Source of the DNA: Trachelipus rathkii
Lineage: Eukaryota > Arthropoda > Malacostraca > Isopoda > Trachelipodidae
Direction of reading: 5' to 3'
DNA length: 25,768 nt
Assembly (NCBI GenBank): GCA_015478945.1
Contig: JABUQX010057142.1
Location: 1-25,768, forward strand
Below the pieces are notes generated by a model. That model saw only the letters and a program-made list of their open reading frames with translations, ran no database searches and was not told the DNA's origin. Made by a program: the position numbers and the translations under genes. The stretch's first letter is position 1; each line of letters starts with the position of its first letter. Positions 1-8,095 of the stretch are shown here, in pieces.

Positions 1-206
1 TTATTATTCATGTTAGAATCGGTTCACAGGATAAAATTTAGGCTCTAGTAATTTGTTTAATGCAGTGTGTTTGAGGTATCGTCCTTTTGCACATATAACT
101 AATATATATATCTAATATAATATTGTGACCTAATATAGTATTAAAGTATATTTAAACGTGTTCCATAACATGCATTCCAATCATAAGCTAAAGTTAGTAT
201 AAATAT
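1..206. other. AT-rich flank without a gene
   Basis: AT-rich sequence with short TA runs that become continuous to the right. No reading frame of useful length, RNA gene or mobile element was recognised. Confidence 0.7.
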
Positions 207-498
207 ATAATTATATAGTATATATATTAATAGTATATAATATTTAATATATTTATATATAATATATTATATATATAGTATATATATATATTATATTGAT
301 ATATATATATAATATATACTTATAAATTAATAGTACTATAGTTATAAGTAATTATCAAATTATTATATAAGTAATATATATATATATATATTATATAGTA
401 TCATTATCAGTTTTATTATAAAATTTTTATTATATTATAAAACTAATTTCAAGCTATTCAATCATCATCATTCATATTTAACCCTGTCTTTATTATTG

Positions 499-568
<70 letters not shown>

Positions 569-862
569 GGATATATGTTAATATATAATAATATTTATAT
601 ATTTAAAAAGAAAAAAGCATTATAACTTTAAGACAATAGAACGAATAAATATATAATTATTAATTAGACATATATATATATAACATTATATATATATATA
701 ATATATACATGTATATTATAATATATATTATATATATTATATTATAGTATATATATATATATATTATTTGTAATATATGTATATTATAATACTATATTAT
801 TATATATTATACCATATATATATAATTAAATTTATATTATATAAATAGTTTATTATTAATAG

Positions 863-894
<32 letters not shown>

Positions 895-915
895 TAGTAT
901 TATATATATATATTG
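207..915. repeat. Interrupted (TA)n microsatellite cluster
   Basis: About 700 bases made almost only of A and T, with TA runs of 10 to 30 bases broken by single-base phase changes such as TAATA and TATTA. Two short non-repetitive stretches, near 410-490 and 605-660, break it up. The frequent phase slips suggest an old array or imperfect consensus calling in a long dinucleotide repeat. Confidence 0.9.
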
Positions 916-1327
916 CTTTAGAGTTCTTTTTTAGCAATGAACTATCTAATTTTGAGTGGTGAAATAACATGTTATATTTATTTTATACACAGTTAATCTA
1001 TTATTATTTTCTCAAAGCTATTTGAATATCGATATTCCAAATCTAACTATCTATCTTTAAAATGGTATGAAATACAATTAATGTATAATATTCTGTGCTT
1101 GTTGCGTGAGCGAACACACCCACCAACACACCTTTTTATTTCCCAAGATTGGGAGTAAGGTCGGGTATGCATGCATCGAAAGAAAGAAGTAAGAATATTT
1201 TATGTTTAATGATTAACTAACCTTACGCCCCTCTTTTACGCATTATTCAAGTGAGAACTCGTCGCAGTCAAAAAAAAATCCACCCTAAGACTTCACGAGA
1301 CCGCGAATGGACCTACCTATGGTATTC
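916..1327. other. Non-coding DNA, probably including the LINE 3' flank
   Basis: Mixed-composition sequence without a supported gene. From about 1090 rightwards the plus strand becomes poor in G, as in the LINE remnant next to it. Part of this stretch may therefore be the 3' untranslated end of that minus-strand element, but no poly-A tail, terminal repeat or target-site duplication could be placed. Confidence 0.5.
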
Positions 1328-2412
1328 GTCAAATATAAGGGTTCATCCTTGGCCCAGGTGGGCCACAACCATACCCCCTCACAAAACCCCGCCATTCACT
1401 CCTGTTATATACCTTTCTTCTCGCCTCTAATAAACTCACATTTCTTTCCTTCAAACATTCGTTTACCGACTCATATCCACTTTTTTCTTTGGTCTCCCAG
1501 CCGGTCGGTTCCAACAACACTCGCCACAATACATCAGCTTAACCAACAGACTACCATTCATCCTTCCACATGACGCAAACCATCTCAAATACTTTCATTT
1601 ATTCTTATCATTTTTACCCGCGCTTTTCTCACACCCACACACTCCTCTAATACGTTCATGTTTCCTCATTTTATCAATTCTTCTCTACACCTAACACGCC
1701 CCGCTAAGATTGTCCCTCTGAACACATTGAACTTTAGATTTATACATCTTATTTCAGACCATAGTCTACTACTAGTGTCAATAACACAGGTAACAACAAT
1801 CCCTCATGTAAGACCCTAGCACACTCAAGACTTAGTCTTTACATCCACCACACGATTTAATTCAACAGCCACCTTTCTGCCATTCACACTTTCCTATTAC
1901 ACTCTGCACATCATCACTCGCCTTTTCATCCAACATATATCTAAATATTTAACTCAGACACTTGTTCTCACGCTGCTCACCATCTAACATAACTTACACT
2001 TGAGGACTGTCCCTCACTCACACCATAACCTTACTCTTATCCACGTTTACTTTCAAGCCTCCCCTTTTACACCCTCTGCCAAATCTCTCTACCATCCTCT
2101 CAAACTCCTCTTTTCAGATTCGCCACAACAAAAACTCCACAATCAATAGCGCGCATTATAATAAGTGTAGTGAGGCAACCTCCCTCCATCTCCATTCTTC
2201 AATCATTCTAAACCATTGTTGTCCTCCCTATCATCGATTCTTTCATATCCCATCCATCATAACAGAGATTGAATAACCAAATGTAGGCCATAATACAACC
2301 CTGTCTCACTCGCTATTTAATCCTTAACCAATTACCATTGGAGACACGCATTTATTCTCCCACAACCACCTCACTATCGTCATCTACTTTTGACCATACG
2401 CTCAGAAGCCTC
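1328..2412 (-). mobile_element. LINE (non-LTR retrotransposon) remnant, reverse transcriptase 3' part
   Basis: Read on the minus strand from high to low coordinates, this stretch gives in order the landmarks of one LINE polymerase ORF, spread over shifting frames. VRQGC (RT block 4) is at 2295-2309. A degraded active-site region lies around 2120-2160. VNVDKSKVM is at 2024-2050, followed by a KYL/LDEK-like stretch near 1915-1965. CARVLHEGLLLPVLL lies around 1770-1830, an RIDKMR...LRWF stretch around 1590-1680, and SEWRGFVRG at 1374-1400. The same order is known for a LINE ORF common in arthropods, especially decapods. The endonuclease domain and 5' RT blocks are missing: the element stops at the (TA)n array at 2413. 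It is dead, with many indels and stops. The exact clade (CR1/L2-like or RTE-like) cannot be decided by eye. Confidence 0.82.
1329..1529 (-). pseudogene. C-terminal fragment of LINE reverse transcriptase ORF
   Basis: This is the longest uninterrupted piece of the decayed LINE polyprotein (66 codons from an internal Met). After a scrambled start it reads SVNECLKERN, then SLLEARRKVYN, then SEWRGFVRG, and ends with PRMNP. In related elements this segment follows a GRPRKRW-like motif and closes the ORF. The GRP(K/R) motif here lies just upstream in another frame, so a frameshift separates the two around 1495-1515. The segment has no known catalysis of its own; it is the tail after the reverse transcriptase domain. 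The Met at the start of this frame is not a genuine start. Confidence 0.8.
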
Positions 2413-2439
2413 CATATATAATATTATACTATATATTAG

Positions 2440-2509
<70 letters not shown>

Positions 2510-2529
2510 TATATATTATATATATAATT
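2413..2529. repeat. (TA)n microsatellite
   Basis: About 115 bases of nearly pure TA dinucleotide with a few phase slips. It forms the boundary at which the LINE remnant is truncated and lies just outside the SINE cluster. Confidence 0.92.
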
Positions 2530-2540
2530 ATGTGATGTTA

Positions 2541-2692
2541 ACTCAAAACACTATTCAGGAAGTAAGAACTTGCATCCCCTGGGGTTCGGAACCACCGCAT
2601 GTTGCGACTCGAGAACGATTATACTCGACGCTTCTACCACTGAGCCATACTCTAACACATGAAAGTTAGATTCAAGAAGTTTTAAGCGAACG
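2541..2692 (-). mobile_element. tRNA-derived SINE, copy 1
   Basis: The minus strand holds a tRNA-like head: A-box-like TGGCTCAGTGGTAGAAG at 2631-2647 and B-box-like GGTTCCGAACC near 2583-2595. A tail reading GCAAGTTCTTACTTCCTGAATAG runs down to about 2541. Copy 2 at 2848-3018 shares the 13-base block TCTAACTTTCATG ahead of the head, then GCGTCGA, TCGTTCTC and AGTCGCAA inside it, and the CAAGTT...TACTTCC...AATAG tail. That makes this a dispersed SINE family rather than a tRNA gene. The anticodon region is not tRNA-like enough to fold cleanly and no mature tRNA 3' end is present. Confidence 0.78.
2581..2647 (-). promoter_or_regulatory. Internal RNA polymerase III promoter (A and B boxes) of SINE copy 1
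   Basis: The A box (minus strand, 2631-2647) fits the TGGCNNAGTGG pattern well. The B box around 2583-2595 reads GGTTCCGAACC, which differs from GGTTCGANNCC by an inserted base. Spacing is that of a tRNA. Activity is uncertain because of the B-box change. Confidence 0.6.
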
Positions 2693-2750
2693 AGCTCAGA
2701 AGGAGATAAGTTTTCTTTTTACCCTCAATCGTAATATTATTATTCAGCAG
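2692..2750 (+). mobile_element. SINE 3'-tail fragment, plus orientation
   Basis: The plus-strand sequence CAGAAGGAGATAAGTTTTC, then TTTTTACCCTCAATCGTAATA, resembles the tail of SINE copy 2 (CAGAGGAGAGCAAGTTTTCC, then TTTACTTCCGTAATAG). It has no tRNA-like head. It lies back to back with copy 1, so the copy 1 unit is flanked by tail-like sequence in opposite orientations. It may be a truncated third insertion or the arm of an inverted duplication. Confidence 0.5.
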
Positions 2751-2847
2751 AATATGTTTTTTGAAGAATAAGTGTTTATAATGATTTAAAATCTCACGAA
2801 CGAGGGAATGGACAGGGTGAAATACCTGGTGGACTCGCCTTGACTGG

Positions 2848-3018
2848 GAGCTCGTACACTTATTCTGTTCTTTGAACTCTAACTTTCATGGGTTAGAGGA
2901 TGGCTCTAGCGGTTAGAGCGTCGATTAAGTATATCGTTCTCAGTCGCAATTGAGTCTGGGTTCAACCCTCAGAGGAGAGCAAGTTTTCCTTTACTTCCGT
3001 AATAGTTTTTATTGTTTA
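2848..3018 (+). mobile_element. tRNA-derived SINE, copy 2
   Basis: The plus strand carries an A-box-like TGGCTCTAGCGGTTAGAGC at 2901-2919 and a B-box-like GGGTTCAACCC at 2958-2968. A non-tRNA tail runs to about 3018 and ends in T-rich sequence. Similarity to copy 1 begins upstream of the tRNA-like head, at a GAGCTCGT...CTTA...TTC stretch from about 2850 and the shared TCTAACTTTCATG at 2879-2891. The conserved unit is therefore longer than head plus tail. The left end is uncertain; no clear target-site duplication was found. Confidence 0.78.
2901..2968 (+). promoter_or_regulatory. Internal RNA polymerase III promoter (A and B boxes) of SINE copy 2
   Basis: The A box at 2901-2919 is a good match to the tRNA consensus. 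The B box GGTTCAACCC at 2959-2968 keeps the GGTTC core and the closing CC. This is the better preserved promoter of the two SINE copies. Confidence 0.6.
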
Positions 3019-3048
3019 CCTACTTATTAATTACGAGGATAGCAATGC

Positions 3049-3226
3049 TATCCATGATATATTATATATATTAGTTATATATATAGAAAAAATATATTAT
3101 ATTAGTATATATATATAATATACTATATAATAAATAATATATTAGAAATATTATTAAGTAGTAATTAATATTATTTATAAGAAAGAGCAAGTTATATAGT
3201 ATAAATATATATATATATATATATAT
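3049..3226. repeat. Interrupted (TA)n microsatellite
   Basis: TA-rich array with several A-rich interruptions, ending in a clean run of about 20 bases of TA at 3205-3226. Confidence 0.85.
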
Positions 3227-3867
3227 GGTGTTTCGGAATTGCAAGGCAATATTTTAGGAATGGCTTCTCTACCACAATACAAACAATAAAGGTTACATTA
3301 ATAACCTTTCATTCCCAAATTATGTTTAAATTGAAATTCCTATTTAATTTCATGCAAACATTTTTATTTATGACATATGAAGTCCAATTATATGCTTTTT
3401 GAAAGAAAAATTTACTTATGATAGAAAATAATTAATAGTTAAAATTAAATAAAACCTATGGGAAAAAATAGCAAAAAGTGCTCATCAGACGATAAAAAGA
3501 CAACCACCCGTCTTTCATCAGGCTCAGAAGTCAACTGAGGGATTTAATTTTAGGTTTCAAGGTATATTCAGCTTTGTTTGCTCTTCCTTGAGTCATTTGA
3601 TGCAAAAATGGTCCTTATGTTAATGGGTAATAAGGTCGAAAATTCTAAATCAAGTTATGAATAAAAAATTCACCAGTTGGAAGGAAAGGGTTAATTAATT
3701 AACATATGTTTAAAATTAGTTTATAACCGAGATATCCCATGTTAAAGTCGTATTTCTCTGAACACTAGCATGCGTTCATTTGTTTAACAGGTGAGTACAT
3801 TTCTGTCTTTCCGTATTAGAATTTATGGGTGTAGGTTACTCATCTGATTATCTCGTTTTGTGTGTTT
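3227..3867. other. Intergenic DNA upstream of the transposase
   Basis: AT-rich sequence without a supported gene. The left end of the transposon should lie here. I looked for a terminal inverted repeat matching sequence downstream of the transposase and saw none. A small imperfect hairpin at 3491-3519 (AAAAGAC with GTCTTT) is the only local structure noticed. Confidence 0.5.
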
Positions 3868-4942
3868 ACGTGTGAGTAAATAGTGTGTGTAAGTTCAAAT
3901 TAAGATCATCATGGCGAGGTATATCAAAATGGTCTTGCTGCCGTTCGAAGATATTGTGAAAAATATCCCAACAGAGGAAGAATACCAGATCGTAAAACGT
4001 TTGAGGCCATTGTAAGACGCCTCAGGGAAAATGGCATGTTAAAGCCTGTACGAATAAATGCCGGTCAACAAAGACATAAACGTACTGCTGACGTTGTAAA
4101 AGTAATACTCGAAGCTGTTCAGTTATCTCCTAATACTAGAACCCGAAGATGGTCTCTTCGTTTCAACGTGTCATCTACCAGCTTATGGCGAACATTGTGT
4201 GAACAACAACTGTACCCATTTCACGTTACCCCTGTGCAAGGGCTGCTACCACATGATTATGACAAGCGCAGACATTTCTCCCAGTGGTTAATTCGAAAAT
4301 GCACACGAGATCCTTACTTCCTGAGCCGCTTGCTCGTTACCGATGAATCCTGCTTTACAATTAATGGGATTACTAATTATCGAAACACCCATACCTGGGG
4401 TGATGAAAACCCTCATAAGACAGCTACTACACATAACCAACATACCTTTTTCATTAAATGTCAGGTGTGGTCTTTTAGGCGACAATTTAGTCGGTCCCTT
4501 CTTTTTGCCACCTAGGCTTTCAGGGGTATCTTACCTGCAATTTTTGCCGCATCATCTATCTGAGCTTCTACAAGATATCCCGATTACCAATAGGAAAGGG
4601 ATGTGGTTTATGCATGACGGTGCACCGGCTCAACTATTCGCATATTGTCAGGAAATGATGTTAAACATCAACACTAATGGTCACCGATGGGTAGGGCGCA
4701 ACGGTCCTGTGAAATGGCCACCACTATCCCCTGATTTAACGCCATTGGATTACTTTCTGTGGGGCTTGATGAAGTCTATGGTTTATTCTACGTCTGTTGA
4801 AACGCAAGTAGAGCTATAAAATCGGATCATCGATGCCGCAGTAACTATCACGCTTCGTCCTGATGCTATACGACGTGCCAAAGAAGCATGCATGCGTCGT
4901 GCAGAATGTTGAATTCAGGAAGATGGAGGACACGAACTTTAA
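3868..4942 (+). pseudogene. Decayed IS630-Tc1-mariner-type DDE transposase
   Basis: This cut-and-paste transposase can be followed for nearly its full length. The N-terminal region, in frame from 3904, reads GEVYQNGLAAVRRY and then YPNRGRIPDRKTFEAIVRRL, a helix-turn-helix DNA-binding region. A second HTH-like part follows at about 4120-4240 (SSTSLWRTL). The catalytic domain has aspartate 1 in TDESCF (4342-4344), WGDENPH nearby, aspartate 2 in MHDGAPA (4616-4618), and aspartate 3 in SPDLTPLDYFLWG (4748-4750). Spacing is 90 residues, then 43. Lesions: an extra T in the T5 run at 4447-4451 shifts the frame, TAA interrupts at 4817-4819, and TGA at 4910-4912; the natural end is the TAA at 4940-4942. 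Stops at 3877 and 3901 in the upstream frame leave the start unclear. Similar proteins, annotated with a DUF4817-type N-terminus, are common in arthropods. No terminal inverted repeats were found, and the copy cannot encode active protein as read. Confidence 0.88.
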
Positions 4943-5035
4943 GCGCCGGCTATCCAAACCAGGCGCACCAACAGGTGTTTCGCAGTCGCTTTTTAAATTT
5001 CATTGTGCCCCCGTAGATAACAATCCAAACTGCTA
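4943..5035. other. Sequence between transposase end and tRNA-like element
   Basis: Moderately GC-rich sequence after the transposase stop, including CATTGTGCCCCCGTAG at about 5002-5017. It could be the transposon 3' untranslated region or the body and tail of the minus-strand SINE; the boundary is not visible from one copy. Confidence 0.4.
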
Positions 5036-5095
5036 CGCGGGAGCATTTGAACCAGCGTCTCTCGTATGAGAGGCGCGACTCAACCTCCTGCGCCA
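5036..5095 (-). mobile_element. tRNA-like SINE head, different family from 2.5-3.0 kb
   Basis: On the minus strand, an A-box-like TGGCGCAGGAGGTTGAG at 5079-5095 is followed by a hairpin-like CTCTCATACGAGAG at 5061-5074 in the anticodon-arm position, and a B-box-like GGTTCAAATGC at 5043-5053. Spacing and order are those of a tRNA, but the acceptor stem does not pair and no mature tRNA is formed. It abuts (TA)n on the head side and reaches back toward the transposase remnant on the tail side. The interior shares no obvious block with the other two SINEs. Confidence 0.5.
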
Positions 5096-5108
5096 AGAGG
5101 CGTTTATG

Positions 5109-5146
5109 ATATACGTATATATACATATATATAAAAATTCCATATT

Positions 5147-5212
<66 letters not shown>

Positions 5213-5240
5213 CATATATATAATATATATAATATTTTTT
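5109..5240. repeat. (TA)n microsatellite
   Basis: TA array with long clean stretches at about 5149-5187 and 5190-5211. The short reading frame across it, rich in Tyr and Ile, is purely a by-product of the repeat. Confidence 0.92.
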
Positions 5241-5348
5241 TAATATTTAGAATTATGAATATCCTGTTTTTTTCGGCCCCGATATTTTGAAGAAACCCCG
5301 CATCGAAACAGACCATTTTTACTGCAAACTTTTAGTTCAATTATGTTC

Positions 5349-5563
5349 AAATATAATAATAATATAATAATAATAATAATAATAATTATAATAATAATAA
5401 ATAATAATAATAATAATAATAATAATCATAAATAATAAAATAATAAAATATAATATAATAATAATTAATATAATAGAATAATAATAATAATAATATAATA
5501 TATAATAATAATAATAATAATATTATAAATCATAATAATAATAATACTAATAATAATCAATAT
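5349..5563. repeat. (AAT)n trinucleotide microsatellite
   Basis: About 215 bases of AAT/ATA repeat with frequent dinucleotide interruptions. It is a separate array from the neighbouring TA repeats. Confidence 0.9.
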
Positions 5564-6076
5564 GATCCAATTAATACTTATTCACTTATTATTGTTTACT
5601 GGCAGGATTGAATTTTAATTTTAAAAACTTTAGACATATTTATAGAGCTATATATTTTTTTGTTTAAACATAACTTCACTCTTTCACACACACACAAAAA
5701 AAAGAGAGCTCAACGTATTAGGTTAACACCAAAACTAACTCTAAACTCTATGAGTAAACAAATAAATTTACACTGATTCCTGGTCCTTCAAATTTTCAGC
5801 AAGAAATGAGAATTTCGCAGAAATGCATAAAGCTGCACGATTGAAAGTAATGTCCAACATTGCTAATATCACCTGAAACTTTTATATACCTAGTAATAAA
5901 TTATTTTTCCTTTATGTTTTATCAATGGCACTTTTCTTTTTATGTTTTATCAGTCGCACGTCTTTTTTATGAATAAATAGGGGAAACAAAAGTAAAGCGA
6001 GGGTCATGACACTCGGTAAGAAAATCAAATGAGAAGTGCCCTCAATAGTACCGAGCGAACACTTCGATAAATCAAA
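5564..6076. other. Intergenic DNA
   Basis: Unique-looking AT-rich sequence. A short CACACACA run occurs near 5687-5697, and two copies of a TTTTTATGTTTTATCA-like stretch lie near 5910-5950. No gene or element was recognised. Confidence 0.55.
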
Positions 6077-6110
6077 TTTTTTTTTTTTTTTGTTTTTCTC
6101 GTGTTAAATT

Positions 6111-6159
<49 letters not shown>
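6077..6159. repeat. Poly-T tract, including 47 uninterrupted T
   Basis: A run of 15 T at 6077-6091 is followed by a short spacer and then 47 consecutive T at 6113-6159. Read on the minus strand this is a poly-A tract. I looked for a retroposed sequence ending in it and saw none; no AATAAA precedes the A-run on the minus strand. Confidence 0.93.
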
Positions 6160-6160
<1 letters not shown>

Positions 6161-6818
6161 TTGTCGAAACAAAATAAAGAATGTTAAAGTAATAACCTTC
6201 GTCAGCTTGAAACACCCTTTCAAAGTACGAATTCTTAATACCATTAAGACGTTATGGTTATCTAAGTAAAAGGAAATTCCAAAGAAAGAATTACATTGTG
6301 AATTTTATGTATTTGAACTTGTCATGCCATGCATGTAAATTTTTTTGCATTACCTAGCGTCTCAAAATAGACATACAAGTTATTTTAAGATAAAAGCATC
6401 ACATTTAGATACATATTGTACTATGTTGAATCTATGTTTTATAGTCCTGGGAAGTAGTACTCTTATTTAGCCCAAATGTCAAACCGTTATGGATATTGTG
6501 ATGCACCTACACCATTTCATTGAATACTTGAAGCATATCTTCTCCTGGATGGTATCCAAGATGACACCCAACTCCGTCATGTTGAAAAGTTTTTGACAAT
6601 ATTGGTAGATGTATAAAATATTGAACTGAAAAACAACTGTAGCTTAAATGGAAAAACTAACTAGAAAATAAATCCTCGCACGCAAGAATTTAGGTTGTGC
6701 ATGTGCAGTCAGCTAATAACTCAATAATTTTTTACTTGTAGCTGTTGTTAGAATTTCTACACGAGGATATCGTTGCTGATTTTATATATTAATGCTTCAA
6801 GACGGCGTATTATCGGTA

Positions 6819-6821
<3 letters not shown>
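6160..6821. other. Intergenic DNA
   Basis: Unique-looking sequence without a supported reading frame, RNA gene or repeat. Confidence 0.5.
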
Positions 6822-6857
<36 letters not shown>

Positions 6858-6946
6858 TATATATATTTATATATATAATATATATATATATAATATATAT
6901 ACTATTATATATATAATATATTATATATATATATAAACAATGTCAT
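6822..6946. repeat. (TA)n microsatellite
   Basis: About 125 bases of TA repeat with a few TAATA and TTATA slips. Confidence 0.92.
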
Positions 6947-7023
6947 TTAAGAAAAACAACACACTGCGGCAAAGGGTTTAATTATTAAACAAACAAAATA
7001 GAACCAATTTTTTTTTCACCTAG

Positions 7024-7204
7024 TTCTGATTCTTTTTCTTATTGGGAGAAAGATAATGAGAGGGTCGGTCCGGGGGATCTTAGTCAAATAAAAAAAGTTG
7101 AATTCGAACAGGAGGAAAAAGAAAAGTTAACCAGTGAAGGGGTTAACGATCTGCACGAAATAATGGGAAAATGTTTTACTCATTTTGTGGCGAGGGTATC
7201 TTAA
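7024..7204 (+). CDS. Candidate 3'-terminal exon, unrecognised protein
   Basis: An open frame without an initiating Met runs from 7025 (TCT GAT) to the TAA at 7202-7204, about 59 codons. It is immediately preceded by nine T, then CACCTAG ending at 7023, which is a strong-looking polypyrimidine tract and 3' splice acceptor. The peptide is acidic and charged: SYWEKDNERVGPGDL near the start, VEFEQEEKEKL in the middle, and MGKCFTHFVARVS at the end. Part of the openness comes from a purine-rich stretch that cannot contain TAA or TGA by base content, so chance is a real alternative. No domain was recognised and no upstream exon was found. It may belong to a host gene outside this window or to a decayed element. 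Confidence 0.22.
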
Positions 7205-7917
7205 AGGCTGTGAAATACGAATGTTCAGAGAAATCTAGTAACTGCTCTTGTGGCACCAATAGAAAGGAGTTAAAGTCCCAACATTGCATCGTAAGAAGAG
7301 TTAAAACCATAGTAATATAAAAAATAAAGCACTTTGGCTTTAAGCATTGCACCTGCTACCAGTGATGTGGAGCTCCAGTTCTGAACCATACCTTTTAACG
7401 GTTCCCGTTTCGAACTCTTACATTTAATAAAAAAATAAAATTTCTTTTGATCTGGTTTCGGTCCAATAAGAATATTTTTTTTGCACTCCGGCTCCGGCTC
7501 CAGCACCATCTCCACCCAAAACCTTGCAGCTTTGCAGCCCTGTTTCACAGTTCTGCATGACATTCAAAATCCAACTGAAACTTGCGCCACTATAGATGAG
7601 AGAGTTGTGACGATAAGGCCCTTTTATATATAGTCAGAACAACTGCGAAGACGAAAAGGTTTTCGTACTATCAAAAGAATCTCTTAGCTTATTAAAACCG
7701 GCATATCAAACAATGTGACACACACACACATGAAGGTTTAAAGATAATCCAGTTTTTCATGTTGAAAATAAGTTTGTATTGTTCATAAGAGACATAAAGC
7801 AAAGCTCAGAGAAACATTACTATAGAGAGAAAAGAAATAAGTGTTCACCAGATTGATCATCAGCACACATGATATGTAAACGCTTTAACAAAAAGTAAAC
7901 AAAATAGAAAATGAAGC
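7205..7917. other. Intergenic DNA with a short GGAGCC repeat
   Basis: No supported gene. A minus-strand frame of 97 codons at 7270-7563 includes a small hexamer repeat (GGAGCC, minus strand of 7486-7501) and reads EPEPEC, then GPKPDQKKF, but matches no family I know. The sequence around it has scattered GGTTC/GAACC words on both strands, as in old repeats. The frame may be a decayed repeat rather than a gene. Confidence 0.45.
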
Positions 7918-8095
7918 TTAAAGGAATGGAGATTAGGATAATTCATCCAGAAAGTGTTTAAAGGTTAGATTAGGATAATTCATCTAGAAAGAGTCCTTAA
8001 AGGCTAGATTAGGGCAATTCATCCAGAAAGTGCTTAAAGGCTAGATTAGGATAATTCATCCAGAAAAAGTGTTTAAAGGCTAGGTTAGGATAATT
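7918..8095. repeat. Minisatellite of 37-40 bp units
   Basis: Four full units and one partial unit start with TTAAAGG. Units lie at 7918-7957, 7958-7996, 7997-8033, 8034-8072 and a partial at 8073-8095. The common core is TTAAAGGCTAGATTAGGATAATTC followed by ATCCAGAAAGTG. Units 3 and 4 are closest; unit 1 has an altered start and unit 5 breaks off after GGATAATT into GC-rich unique DNA. Length differences are 1-3 bases after AGAAA. Confidence 0.93.

Noticed and set aside
1307..1573. 88-codon plus-strand frame
   Set aside because: It lies antisense to the LINE reverse transcriptase fragment, whose motifs are on the minus strand.
2581..2968. Genuine tRNA genes
   Set aside because: The A and B boxes fit, but the acceptor stems do not pair, the two copies share non-tRNA sequence on both sides, and the tails are SINE-like.
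3491..3519. Hairpin as a terminator or transposon end
   Set aside because: The stem is short and imperfect, has no partner near the other transposon end, and such hairpins are expected by chance.
4288..4485. 65-codon minus-strand frame
   Set aside because: It is antisense to the catalytic part of the transposase pseudogene.
4863..5069. 68-codon plus-strand frame at the transposase end
   Set aside because: It is out of frame with the transposase C-terminus and runs on into the tRNA-like element.
6113..6159. Poly-A tail of a processed pseudogene on the minus strand
   Set aside because: No coding remnant or AATAAA signal is visible ahead of the A-run on that strand.
7918..8095. Interstitial telomeric repeat (TTAGG)
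   Set aside because: TTAGG occurs only once or twice per 39-base unit and never in tandem.
7918..8095. CRISPR-like array
   Set aside because: There are no distinct spacers: whole units repeat head to tail, and the DNA is clearly eukaryotic.
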